Of a DNA stretch of 64,000 nt, positions 1-7,541 are shown in pieces. Where the stretch lies: assembly GCA_047624005.1 (NCBI GenBank), contig JBLHPE010000009.1, positions 1 to 64,000 of the forward strand. Direction: 5' to 3'. How positions within the stretch are numbered: position 1 is the stretch's first letter; each line of letters starts with the position of its first letter. A model generated the notes under the pieces. That model was not told the DNA's origin. It was given only the letters and a program-made list of their open reading frames with translations, and did not search any database. The stretch is from Ascidiaceihabitans sp047624005. Its GTDB lineage: Bacteria; Pseudomonadota; Alphaproteobacteria; Rhodobacterales; Rhodobacteraceae. The translations under genes were made by a program, and so were the position numbers.

Positions 1-476
1 CAAACGCCGACAACACACGCCTGTTGCGCAGTGCTTTTAGCCGTTTCGCAACTGGCGTCACCGTCATCAGCACCAAGACGGACGACGGCGTTATCGGCAT
101 GACAGCCAATAGCTTTTCCTCGCTATCGCTGGAACCCGCGCTGGTTATGTGGTCCCCTGGGATCAGCTCCAGTCGGTTCAAATATTTCGCAAACGCGCCA
201 CATTTCGCAATTCATGTCTTGTCTGATCAGCAAAAGGACATCTGCGAAGCATTTGCAAAAAACGGATTTGCCTTTGACGACATTGATCATACGCTGAACG
301 CACATGGCGTGCCTTTGATCGACAATTGTTTGGCTCGTTTTGAATGTAGCCACGTCGCCACGCATCCGGCAGGCGACCACGTCATCGTCGTAGGTCAAGT
401 AAACGACGTCGCGTTTCATGACGGCAACCCTCTTGCTTTTTATGCAGGAAAATACGGAACTATTGAAGCAACATAG
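1..476 (+). CDS. Flavin reductase-like protein (5' end outside window)
   Basis: The frame is open from base 3 to a TAG at 474-476, so the start codon lies upstream of the window. The residues RFATGVTVIST followed by GMTANSFSSLSLEPALV are the typical FMN-binding core of the flavin reductase-like family, which uses NAD(P)H to reduce FMN/FAD, often for a partner monooxygenase. A TTG at 24 is an internal leucine codon in the expected family alignment, not a convincing start. About 150 residues are visible, close to full length. TRAP operon 1 begins 79 bases downstream on the same strand, so the protein may act on something that transporter imports, but no partner monooxygenase is visible here. 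Confidence 0.85.
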   Translation, partial: NADNTRLLRSAFSRFATGVTVISTKTDDGVIGMTANSFSSLSLEPALVMWSPGISSSRFKYFANAPHFAIHVLSDQQKDICEAFAKNGFAFDDIDHTLNAHGVPLIDNCLARFECSHVATHPAGDHVIVVGQVNDVAFHDGNPLAFYAGKYGTIEAT

Positions 477-555
477 AGTGCTCAAAAAATAAGGCCCCAA
501 ATGGCCAACGAGACGACCAGACCAATTAAGGTCTGCCTTTAGGGAGGATGGCCAC

Positions 556-1149
556 ATGGGCCCATTACTGGCGGTGCTTACACCGATCAGCTACGTCAAC
601 GAACACATGTTGCGTCTTGGGCGCAGCATCGGTGCGGTTGCGATGGCGCTGATGGTTGTCGCGATCCTAATCCAAGTGTTCTTTCGTTATATTTTGAACA
701 ACGCCCTACCTTGGCCGGACGAGGCGGCACGATTTTTCATGTTGTGGATGACCGGCCTGATGGCCCCCACAGCCTTTCGTCGCGGCGGTTTTGTGGCTAT
801 TGATATGCTATTGGTCGCCCTGCCCCGTGTTTTGGGATCTGTCATCAACATCTGCCTTCTCCTGCTTTCACTGCTCGTTTTGGTTGTCGCCTCAAATATC
901 GGTTATAATGAAGTCACCGGCTTTGGCGGACGTTTCACCACCGCCGCCCTTTATATCCCTACAGCATTCGATTTCTCCGAATATATGCGTGTGCCACGCA
1001 GCTGGATGATGGCATCCCTGCTTGTTGGCGTCTGGATGCTGGTCAGCGTGAATGTCGAATTGATCCTGCGGGCTATTATTGCCTTATTTGGAGGGAAAGA
1101 CCGTATGACCCCGATCCCCGAAGCGGTTTCTATTGGAGGGTCTGAATAA
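556..1149 (+). CDS. dctQ: TRAP transporter small permease (DctQ family)
   Basis: This 197-residue membrane protein has four hydrophobic segments (roughly residues 25-45, 62-80, 98-118 and 148-168), the layout of the TRAP small subunit. The motif PWPDEAARFFMLWM in the second segment is characteristic. The ATG at 556 follows a strong AGGGAGGA ribosome site at 541-548. Its stop overlaps the start of the large permease by one base (TAATG), so translation is probably coupled. It anchors the DctM channel and serves Na+-driven uptake of organic acids delivered by a periplasmic receptor. The substrate cannot be told from sequence. Confidence 0.93.
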   Translation: MGPLLAVLTPISYVNEHMLRLGRSIGAVAMALMVVAILIQVFFRYILNNALPWPDEAARFFMLWMTGLMAPTAFRRGGFVAIDMLLVALPRVLGSVINICLLLLSLLVLVVASNIGYNEVTGFGGRFTTAALYIPTAFDFSEYMRVPRSWMMASLLVGVWMLVSVNVELILRAIIALFGGKDRMTPIPEAVSIGGSE

Positions 1150-2438
1150 TGCTAGTTTGGTTCCTTCCTGTCTTCCTTGTCTTCTTAATGATTGGCCTGC
1201 CCGTCTTCTTTGGCCTGCTCGCCGCCCCCGGCATCCTGCTGTGGATGAACGGCCAAGAGCGCGACATCACCTTGCTGTACCGCAACGTCTACAACGGCAT
1301 GGACAGCTTTCCGCTGATGGCGATCCCGTTCTTCATGCTGGCGGGTGAGTTGATGAACAAAGGCGGCATCACCATGCGCCTTGTTGAATTCGCCCAAGCC
1401 TTAATGGGTCACTTTCGCGGCGGCCTTGCCCACGTCAACGTCCTGTCCTCCATGTTGTTCGCGGGCCTGTCTGGGTCCGCGGTTGCTGACACATCCGCCC
1501 TTGGTTCCATGTTGATCCCAGCGATGGAAAAACAGGGCTACACCCGCCGTTTTGCCGCTGCGATCACCGCTGCATCTTCTGTTATCGGCCCAATCATCCC
1601 GCCCTCCGGCATTATGATTATCTATGCCTATGTCATGGGTGAAAGCGTCGCGGCCTTGTTCCTTGCGGGTATCATTCCCGGTGCAATGGTCGGCATCGGT
1701 CTAATGCTGATGGTGAAATTCCTAGCTGACAAATACGACTTCCCCGTCGCCAGCCGCAAATACACGTGGCCAGAGCGGGGGCGCGCATCGCTCAAAGCCT
1801 TCTTCCCGCTGCTGACACCCGTCATCATCCTTGGCGGCATCCTGTTTGGCGTTTTTACCCCAACTGAAGCAGCGGCCGTTGCCGTTGCTTACGCTATGAT
1901 CATCGGCTTCTTCATCCTGCGCACGCTAACGGTAGGCGAAATGCCTGACATCCTGATCCGCGCAGGCATCACATCGTCGGTCGTCATGCTGCTGGTCGGC
2001 GCCGCAATGGCGTTCAAAACCGTTGTCAGCCTCAGCCACGCACCCGAACAAATGGCAACGATCATCCTTGGGCTGTCTGACAACCCGCTGATCCTGCTGT
2101 TCTTGATCAACCTGCTGCTCTTCGTGGTCGGCATGTTCCTAGACGCTGGTCCTGCAATTATCATCCTCGGCCCCATCCTTGGCCCAATCTTTATCGACCT
2201 CGGCGTGGACCCAATCCACTTTGCGATCATCATGAGCGTCAACCTCACCGTCGGCCTTGCCACGCCCCCCATGGGCCTTGTGCTGTTCGTCGCATCCGCC
2301 GTCTCAGGCGAACGGGTCGAAGCCATCGCAAAAGCAATCCTACCATTCCTATTCGTTGAGATTATCGTGATATTCATGATCACGTACATCCCAGCCCTAT
2401 CCATGACGATCCCGCGACTAACGGGATTTGCTAACTAA
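1149..2438 (+). CDS. dctM: TRAP transporter large permease (DctM family)
   Basis: This 429-residue polytopic inner-membrane protein has about a dozen hydrophobic helices and the usual length for DctM. Family signatures include FAGLSGSAVADTSALGSMLIP near residue 100, PPSGIMIIYA near 152, and GLATPPMGLVLF near 370. It forms the sodium-coupled translocation channel of a tripartite ATP-independent transporter. It lies between dctQ (one-base overlap) and dctP (30 bases downstream) and is clearly co-transcribed with them. Confidence 0.95.
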   Translation: MLVWFLPVFLVFLMIGLPVFFGLLAAPGILLWMNGQERDITLLYRNVYNGMDSFPLMAIPFFMLAGELMNKGGITMRLVEFAQALMGHFRGGLAHVNVLSSMLFAGLSGSAVADTSALGSMLIPAMEKQGYTRRFAAAITAASSVIGPIIPPSGIMIIYAYVMGESVAALFLAGIIPGAMVGIGLMLMVKFLADKYDFPVASRKYTWPERGRASLKAFFPLLTPVIILGGILFGVFTPTEAAAVAVAYAMIIGFFILRTLTVGEMPDILIRAGITSSVVMLLVGAAMAFKTVVSLSHAPEQMATIILGLSDNPLILLFLINLLLFVVGMFLDAGPAIIILGPILGPIFIDLGVDPIHFAIIMSVNLTVGLATPPMGLVLFVASAVSGERVEAIAKAILPFLFVEIIVIFMITYIPALSMTIPRLTGFAN

Positions 2439-2468
2439 CCAATCAGAGTATTCCAGGGAGGAAACATT

Positions 2469-3527
2469 ATGCTCAAAACAACCCTCAAGGCGCTAAGCCT
2501 GTCCGCCATGCTGGCAACAACAGCGTTTGCGGCATCTGCTGCAGATTTCAAAATCCGCGCCACAGCGAATTCGAACGAAAACGACGAAGACTATGACGGT
2601 CTTGTTGTCTTCAAAAACTACGTCGAAGCAGCCTCAAACGGCGCGATCGAAGTTGAACTGTTCATCGGCACACAGCTTTGCTCGAACGGCGCTGAATGCC
2701 TGCAAGGCGTGGCTGACGGATCAATCGACGTCTACATTTCGACCTCAGGCGGCGCGTCCGGCATTTTCCCGTATGTTCAAGTCCTTGACCTGCCATACCT
2801 GATGGCCGACGACCGGATTGCCGAGCACGTTCTATCCGGCGATTTCACCCGCACACTTCGTGACATGGCGCTGGCGGACTCCGACAACTCAATCCGTCTG
2901 ATGACTGTTGGCAACACGGGTGGCTGGCGCAACTTTGCCAACACGAAACGCCGTGTGGCTGAACCTGCCGACATGGAAGGTCTGAAAATCCGCACAGTTG
3001 TGGCCGACCTTCCACAGGAATTGGTCAAAGCACTGGGCGCGTCCCCGACGCCGATCCCATGGCCTGAATTGTTCACATCGTTCCAAACCGGTGTTGTTGA
3101 GGGCTCCAAAAACGGGATCACCGACATCATGGGCATGAAATTCCCGGATGCTGGCCTTCAGTACGTAACACTCGACGGCCACGCCTACATGGGCGCGCTG
3201 TGGTGGATGTCCAACACCAACTTCCTTGCGATGCCAGAAGACATGCGCGCAGTTGTGGTCGACGGTTTCTACGCCCTTCAGCAAGCGACGTTTGCATCAC
3301 CAAAGCGTAAGTCCATCGACGCCTACGCTGAATTCGTCAAAGGTGGCGGCGACCTGTACGTCCCAACACCTGCACAGAAAGCCGCGTTCAAAGACGCCGC
3401 CGCCCCTGTGTACGATTGGTTCAAAGGCAACGTGACCAACGGCGAAGCGATCTTCACCGCACTCACAGATGCAGTTGCAGCAGCAGAAGCTGACGTCGGT
3501 GCAGCACGGGCCGCTGACCTGAACTAA
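2469..3527 (+). CDS. dctP: TRAP transporter periplasmic substrate-binding protein (DctP family)
   Basis: This 352-residue protein has a Sec signal peptide ending near AFAASA (about residue 24). The mature part carries the DctP signatures: LKIRT (about residue 174), which holds the conserved ligand carboxylate-binding arginine, and ELFTSFQTGVVEG further on. A strong SD (GGGAGGAAAC) precedes the ATG. It captures the ligand in the periplasm for DctQM. The last roughly 20 codons, the stop and the terminator recur 1420 bases downstream (4888-5000), which marks an old duplication. In Roseobacters such receptors bind small carboxylates or related organic acids; the ligand here is unknown. Confidence 0.94.
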   Translation: MLKTTLKALSLSAMLATTAFAASAADFKIRATANSNENDEDYDGLVVFKNYVEAASNGAIEVELFIGTQLCSNGAECLQGVADGSIDVYISTSGGASGIFPYVQVLDLPYLMADDRIAEHVLSGDFTRTLRDMALADSDNSIRLMTVGNTGGWRNFANTKRRVAEPADMEGLKIRTVVADLPQELVKALGASPTPIPWPELFTSFQTGVVEGSKNGITDIMGMKFPDAGLQYVTLDGHAYMGALWWMSNTNFLAMPEDMRAVVVDGFYALQQATFASPKRKSIDAYAEFVKGGGDLYVPTPAQKAAFKDAAAPVYDWFKGNVTNGEAIFTALTDAVAAAEADVGAARAADLN

Positions 3528-3580
3528 GGTCTGGGTCTAGAGAATTAAGGAAGGCTGCTCGGAAGGGTGGCCTTTTTTTT
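3468..3580 (+). repeat. Direct repeat copy A: dctP 3' end plus terminator
   Basis: This stretch matches 4888-5000 at a constant offset of 1420 bases. The match is strongest around the stop codon and the following 30 bases: 3511-3539 is identical except at its last positions, and overall about 17-19 of 113 positions differ. It covers the end of dctP, its TAA and the rho-independent terminator. Confidence 0.9.
3551..3580 (+). terminator. Rho-independent terminator of TRAP operon 1
   Basis: An AAGGC...GCCTT stem with several G-U pairs around a GGAAG loop is followed by eight T residues. It sits 24 bases after the dctP stop. Confidence 0.85.
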
Positions 3581-3809
3581 GTTTTGAAAGCCCATTTTCA
3601 TAAAGACTAAAAGCAGACGTCTTGCCTGTCCGTCATAAGGTGGGGTTTGCCCTGCCAATTAGAACTACTGGTAACTCGCGCTAAACACCCAACGCCTTTC
3701 GACTGGCTTTGAAGCAAATGAAGTTAAACCAATGCATGAAGCCAAAGTTCAATCTAGAGCGGTTTCCTGCATAAGTAGGTCTTGCAAATTTACATCCCAC
3801 TTCACACAA

Positions 3810-3824
3810 TTAACACAATCTTAA
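3810..3824 (+). promoter_or_regulatory. TTAA-N7-TTAA box (CtrA-like)
   Basis: TTAA at 3810-3813 and TTAA at 3821-3824 are separated by exactly seven bases. This matches the half-site layout known for the alphaproteobacterial cell-cycle regulator CtrA. It lies about 80 bases upstream of the membrane-protein gene at 3906. AT-rich DNA can give this by chance, so the assignment is tentative. The rest of the 3581-3905 gap shows nothing else I can name. Confidence 0.4.
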
Positions 3825-3905
3825 CTAATTCTTACCGAAATCTACCCACGGCTTAGCCTCAATTCTCGCTAAAGGTGAACCTACAACCTTTGGGAGAATA
3901 AAGTC

Positions 3906-4550
3906 ATGCCGACTAAGAAACGCATATCACGCAACACACCGACACTTGACCTATCCGCCGTTAAATATATTCGAGTCATCCTTGCAACTTACATCATGGC
4001 TGTTGGGCTTAGCCTTCTGAACGGCTTCGACGTAAATGCGTATTTCGCAAGTTTCCTGTCCCACCCATTGTCCCTTTATGTCGGCAAAGTTTTCATCACC
4101 TTCTGCGCACTCATGTTGTTCTTTGGCTACTTCCTAAGGTTGGTGTCCCTTTGCCTCGCCATTGTGATCCTCGCATCGAGCGTTCAGTACAATCTTGTAA
4201 TGCCGATCGAAGGCTCCATCGACGCCTTTTGGAACGATGTCGTTCTAATTTGTGGCATATTGGCCTGCTACTTCCCCTTGTCAGCACACCAATTGCGCAA
4301 ACAAGCCCTAATCAAAATTGGTCCGATGACCGGTGGTGCCAAACTTGGTGGTTCACGAAAGGTCGTGCCACGTCGCGTGTCGCACCTCAACAAAACCCTG
4401 ACTGACATTCTAAGCATAAACGAAGTTGGTCAAAAGCTATCTGAAAGAACAAGCGGTTCGGAGCCCCAAGATCGATTGGCTGATCGCTATGACAGCCTCC
4501 GCCCGAAGCAAGAAAAATCGAACGACGAAGTCATAAATATCTTCGCATAA
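3906..4550 (+). CDS. DoxX-like four-helix membrane protein, function unknown
   Basis: This 214-residue protein starts at an ATG after GGGAGAATAAAGTC, a good ribosome site. A basic N-terminus (MPTKKRIS) is followed by four hydrophobic helices up to about residue 138, then a roughly 75-residue polar, charged cytoplasmic tail. The helix pattern and lengths resemble the DoxX/DoxD-type small membrane proteins, but I see no diagnostic motif. It lies with the next small gene between two copies of the dctP tail. A CtrA-like box precedes it. Function is unknown. Confidence 0.7.
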   Translation: MPTKKRISRNTPTLDLSAVKYIRVILATYIMAVGLSLLNGFDVNAYFASFLSHPLSLYVGKVFITFCALMLFFGYFLRLVSLCLAIVILASSVQYNLVMPIEGSIDAFWNDVVLICGILACYFPLSAHQLRKQALIKIGPMTGGAKLGGSRKVVPRRVSHLNKTLTDILSINEVGQKLSERTSGSEPQDRLADRYDSLRPKQEKSNDEVINIFA

Positions 4551-4585
4551 CGTGTAACGAACACCCCTTTTATCAGGATAAACAT

Positions 4586-4870
4586 ATGACCCAGACAAAC
4601 AAGTTCGACACCAGTAAGCCCCACCAACGGTTGTTCTCTTCAGTTGTACTTGCAGCCCTCGACGACGCGATTGCGGATGAAAACAGTCACGGAAACGGCA
4701 TAATCAACATAGCGCGATGGGCACAATCTCGGGATGGACAAATCGTTTTGACGTGCGCCGGAATCGAGCCAAACCAGCGGTGCGTTGAGGGTCTTAAATC
4801 CTTTGTTCAAAACGGGATCAAAACATCTGCGGCATTGTCCAGAGGTCCATTCGAAACGAAAGTAGCATGA
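4586..4870 (+). CDS. Small conserved Roseobacter protein (DUF6280-like)
   Basis: This 94-residue soluble protein has the core FSSVVLAALDDAIADE, then INIARWAQSRDGQIVLTCAG and a C-terminal GLKSFVQNGIKTSAALSR. From memory this matches the DUF6280 family of short Rhodobacterales proteins; no function is known to me. The ATG follows AGGA at 4575-4578. It is 35 bases downstream of the DoxX-like gene and probably in the same transcript, ending at the terminator at 4971-5000. Confidence 0.75.
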   Translation: MTQTNKFDTSKPHQRLFSSVVLAALDDAIADENSHGNGIINIARWAQSRDGQIVLTCAGIEPNQRCVEGLKSFVQNGIKTSAALSRGPFETKVA

Positions 4871-4887
4871 TGACATTGCGGGCCAAG

Positions 4888-4947
4888 GACGCAGTTGCGC
4901 ACGCCGAGGCTGACGTAAACGCCGCACGGGCCGCTGACCTGAACTAA
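4888..4947 (+). pseudogene. Remnant of a second dctP 3' end
   Basis: Read in frame from 4888, this gives DAVAHAEADVNAARAADLN and a TAA, against DAVAAAEADVGAARAADLN and TAA at the end of dctP (3468-3527). There is no open dctP reading frame upstream: the matching sequence begins 18 bases after the stop of the 94-residue gene. It is therefore a detached tail of a former dctP copy. The scar may date from a tandem duplication followed by loss of most of one copy, or from insertion of the two small genes next to the original end. Confidence 0.85.
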
Positions 4948-4970
4948 GGTCTGGGTCTAAAGAATTGAGG

Positions 4971-5000
4971 AAGGCCGCTTGGAAGAGCGGCCTTTTTTGT
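4971..5000 (+). terminator. Rho-independent terminator (duplicated copy)
   Basis: A perfect GGCCGCT / AGCGGCC stem (4973-4979 and 4986-4992) with a six-base loop is followed by TTTTTT. It ends the transcript of the two small genes and faces the 3' end of the leftward gene at 5019. Confidence 0.9.
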
Positions 5001-5018
5001 TTTTGGGAGCGTAAAATT

Positions 5019-6737
5019 TTAAGATTTACCCGATAAGTGGTCTGGCAACGCCAGTCCGCGTAAAAACAAGCCCAGCTTCTCGCGCAATCTTGAACGTAAT
5101 CGACTAGGGCATTTTTCCAAAACCCGCTGTGTGCCAAGACGACAAACTTCGTACTTTCTATAGTGAGCACCCATGCGGTAATGCAGAAGTTTAACATGCG
5201 AAAGCTCTTCTTCCCCCTTCAAACGGTAGGGTGAAAAATTATAAATATTCTCCATGACTTCAATCTTGCCCCCCATTCTTGCTGCAGCAACTGGTAAAGC
5301 TATCTGATCTAACCAAGGGCGCTTGCCTTCAATTTCAGGGTTGGCGTCAATGCGTTTTGCCGTATCCAGCCACAAATCCGGCAGTCTGTTGCCTTCCGCA
5401 TTCCCACGTTCAACAAATCCGACCACACCAGCGTTAAAATACGGAAGAACAATGCGCCCGCGACCTTTTACAAGCTTCACGCGGTCCTGAGGTACATCCA
5501 ATCCAAACTGATCATATACCGGACGCCAGTCTTCCTCATTGCGTCCCCATGTTGGCACACCTTCCGGCACTGCAAACAACGGAGTATTAGAATTTACAGT
5601 GTCAAAAGTCAGATCACCAATGCAAACAACATCCGTATCCAAGAATACTGACAAATCGGTTGAACGGCGCTCACATGACGCAAGAATTTTGTTACCGTGT
5701 GGGTATGCAGGATTCCAATCGACTTGATCAGAATCAAAACCGCGAATGTCCACATTTAACAATTCCATCATGCGTATGGTGACCCGCTGGATGTCGTCAA
5801 TTACCTTATTTGGGACATAGGCGATCACATCAGGGCCTTGCCCCAATGAATTACGTAAAGACTCTGCCAATAAAATAGCTGGAGCTTCGAACCTTCTGCC
5901 ATCCATCACGAAAAAATAGCTAACCGAAGCACTACTAAACATAGCATCGGCGGCAGATTTAAATACAGGCTTTGGCGCGGTGATGGCTTCCAATTCAGGG
6001 TGCTTAGCCTTGGTCCGTTTATATGCCTCCATCGGCTTAAGAACCTCAAGTGCACCCTGTTTATCGCCCTCAAAACATGTGTCGATAAACGTTTCCTGAA
6101 TACCTTCTCTTTTCAATCTGGCAGGCACATTATGGTGAACATCAGGCAACACAAAATGTGTGATATTCTTGGCCAATGGCGTACGGTCCCGTTGGGGTTT
6201 TTCGCGGGGCAGAGCCCCGTGAACGACAAAATACTCTGGCTCTTTTGTAAGCAATTCACTCACGTGTTTATATCTGAAGTTCGTAATCCTATCCCGGAAA
6301 ATTAACCACCTTTTATCATCACCCGCGATTTCGTGATATACTGACACTTGGGGTGCCAAAGCAACCGCGGCAGATGCGCCAAAGTCAGCAGCACACGCCA
6401 ACGCGTAAAACCCACCCATAGAATGGCCCAATGTTACGATAGATGAAGGCTGCACTTTCTCTTTAAACTTAAGGAAGTGGAAAAATATTTTTTCCCGTAA
6501 CCCTGGACCATTTAACCACGTGCGCTGCGGATCTGAAACAAATAGGACATGGTTCACCCCATGACCTGTCGCCGCCATCGGAAACGAAATGTCTTGCGGC
6601 TCGTTAGGGTCTTCGGCCCCGGTTGGACTAAAACAAACCACCAATCGGTCACCCGTTCCAATATGTTCCCAAAGATGCAAATCATCATCTTTGAGCGTTG
6701 GGTGAATGTCCAACTGATTGTCTAACATGTTTTTCAC
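5019..6737 (-). CDS. Alpha/beta-hydrolase fused to a glycosyltransferase-like domain
   Basis: This 572-residue protein has two parts. Residues ~30-220 form an alpha/beta-hydrolase-like region with a nucleophile elbow GHSMGG at ~104-109 and a strand/loop pattern typical of the fold. Residues ~265-560 resemble a nucleotide-sugar glycosyltransferase: SYFFVMDGRRFEAPAILLAESL, then VFLDTDVVCIGDL with a DTD (DxD-type metal site), then YFNAGVVGFV and PWLDQIALP. No signal peptide is seen, so it is probably cytoplasmic. The ATG at 6737 is followed by another at 6728, so the exact start is uncertain. A polysaccharide or glycolipid role is an inference. The upstream gap carries the TGTACA array. Confidence 0.75.
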   Translation of the reverse strand: MKNMLDNQLDIHPTLKDDDLHLWEHIGTGDRLVVCFSPTGAEDPNEPQDISFPMAATGHGVNHVLFVSDPQRTWLNGPGLREKIFFHFLKFKEKVQPSSIVTLGHSMGGFYALACAADFGASAAVALAPQVSVYHEIAGDDKRWLIFRDRITNFRYKHVSELLTKEPEYFVVHGALPREKPQRDRTPLAKNITHFVLPDVHHNVPARLKREGIQETFIDTCFEGDKQGALEVLKPMEAYKRTKAKHPELEAITAPKPVFKSAADAMFSSASVSYFFVMDGRRFEAPAILLAESLRNSLGQGPDVIAYVPNKVIDDIQRVTIRMMELLNVDIRGFDSDQVDWNPAYPHGNKILASCERRSTDLSVFLDTDVVCIGDLTFDTVNSNTPLFAVPEGVPTWGRNEEDWRPVYDQFGLDVPQDRVKLVKGRGRIVLPYFNAGVVGFVERGNAEGNRLPDLWLDTAKRIDANPEIEGKRPWLDQIALPVAAARMGGKIEVMENIYNFSPYRLKGEEELSHVKLLHYRMGAHYRKYEVCRLGTQRVLEKCPSRLRSRLREKLGLFLRGLALPDHLSGKS

Positions 6738-6884
6738 TGCCTTCTAGGTTTTCGAAATATTACAATATTCATCTTCCAAAAGCCATACGGATGGAAATAC
6801 CTTAACCAAAAATTACGCCAAACTTTCAAACGTTAACGCCAAGGCTTTCTAAACAAGACCATAACGCCTCCACGCGCCCCGAAT

Positions 6885-7023
6885 TGTACAAATCACACCC
6901 CCAATTTGTACAACTCACCCAAATCAACCAAATTCAGGCCACGCTCCACATATCAAATTGTACATATCCGCCCCCATATCTGTACAATTACACCCCTACG
7001 GACCACTGAACGCTGCGTTAACC
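6885..7023 (-). promoter_or_regulatory. Four-site TGTACA operator array with GTTAAC (array 1)
   Basis: TGTACA palindromes start at 6885, 6907, 6959 and 6981 (spacings 22, 52 and 22), followed by GTTAACC at 7017, 36 bases after the last one. Most sites have A/T flanks giving AATTGTACA-type extensions. The spacers within both 22-bp pairs contain a CCCCC run. The array is 148 bases upstream of the hydrolase-glycosyltransferase start at 6737 and behind the 3' end of the Sel1 gene, so it most likely controls the former. An array with almost the same geometry lies at 50533-50669. The rest of the gap (6738-6884) shows nothing I recognise. Confidence 0.7.
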
Positions 7024-7070
7024 ACGCCGTTCGCTCCCCCTATAGCCAAGCCTAAAAAGACCTGTCACAC

Positions 7071-7541
7071 TCACCGAAATGGATACATCCAGACCTTATA
7101 ATCGTTGACTAAAACATGCGCTTTTTCGATCTCATCCGCCGTCATTTTCTTGACCACTTCCTCAAGCGAAATCGCCGCGTCCGGATCGCCACCAATTGCC
7201 GACAAAGTGTACCACATATAGGCCCGCACAAGGTCGATTCCGGCCACTCCGCGCCCCACTTCATAGTACCAGCCAATCCCCGATTGCGCCCCCGGATGCC
7301 CCTTCATCGACGAACGCAAATACCACTCAAACGCACGCACATTGTCCCGTTCAACACCCAAGCCAAGCGCGTACATCACGCCGATCAATTCCTCCGCGTC
7401 CGCATTGCCGCTCGCCGCCGCTGGGATGAACTGTTCGAACGCTTTTGTGTACTCACCCGCCTCCATAAAATCGCGCCCTTCTTCGACACCTGCAAAGGCG
7501 GGCGAAATACTCAAAAACGCAGCAATTACATAGCGGTACAT
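7071..7541 (-). CDS. Secreted Sel1-repeat (TPR-like) protein
   Basis: This 156-residue protein has a clear signal peptide (MYRYVIAAFLSISPAFAG). Two to three Sel1-type repeats follow: AEELIGVMYALGLGVERDNVRAFEWY is one, with its neighbour around GWYYEVGRGV and AYMWYTLSAIGG. Such repeats form helical scaffolds for protein contacts in the periplasm. Its start codon at 7541 overlaps, on the opposite strand, the signal-peptide coding region of the di-haem peroxidase gene. The two genes are therefore divergent with no free promoter gap. Confidence 0.85.
   Translation of the reverse strand: MYRYVIAAFLSISPAFAGVEEGRDFMEAGEYTKAFEQFIPAAASGNADAEELIGVMYALGLGVERDNVRAFEWYLRSSMKGHPGAQSGIGWYYEVGRGVAGIDLVRAYMWYTLSAIGGDPDAAISLEEVVKKMTADEIEKAHVLVNDYKVWMYPFR

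Larger units (their letters stand above)
4888..5000 (+). repeat. Direct repeat copy B: dctP tail plus terminator
   Basis: This is the partner of 3468-3580, at an offset of 1420. Changes in the terminator stem convert G-U pairs of copy A into Watson-Crick pairs, so the hairpin is maintained. Confidence 0.9.

Noticed and set aside
7116..7530. Upstream extension of the MauG-like gene to ATG 7116
   Set aside because: It reads antisense through the Sel1 gene and its residues have no resemblance to peroxidases; the signal peptide marks the real N-terminus.
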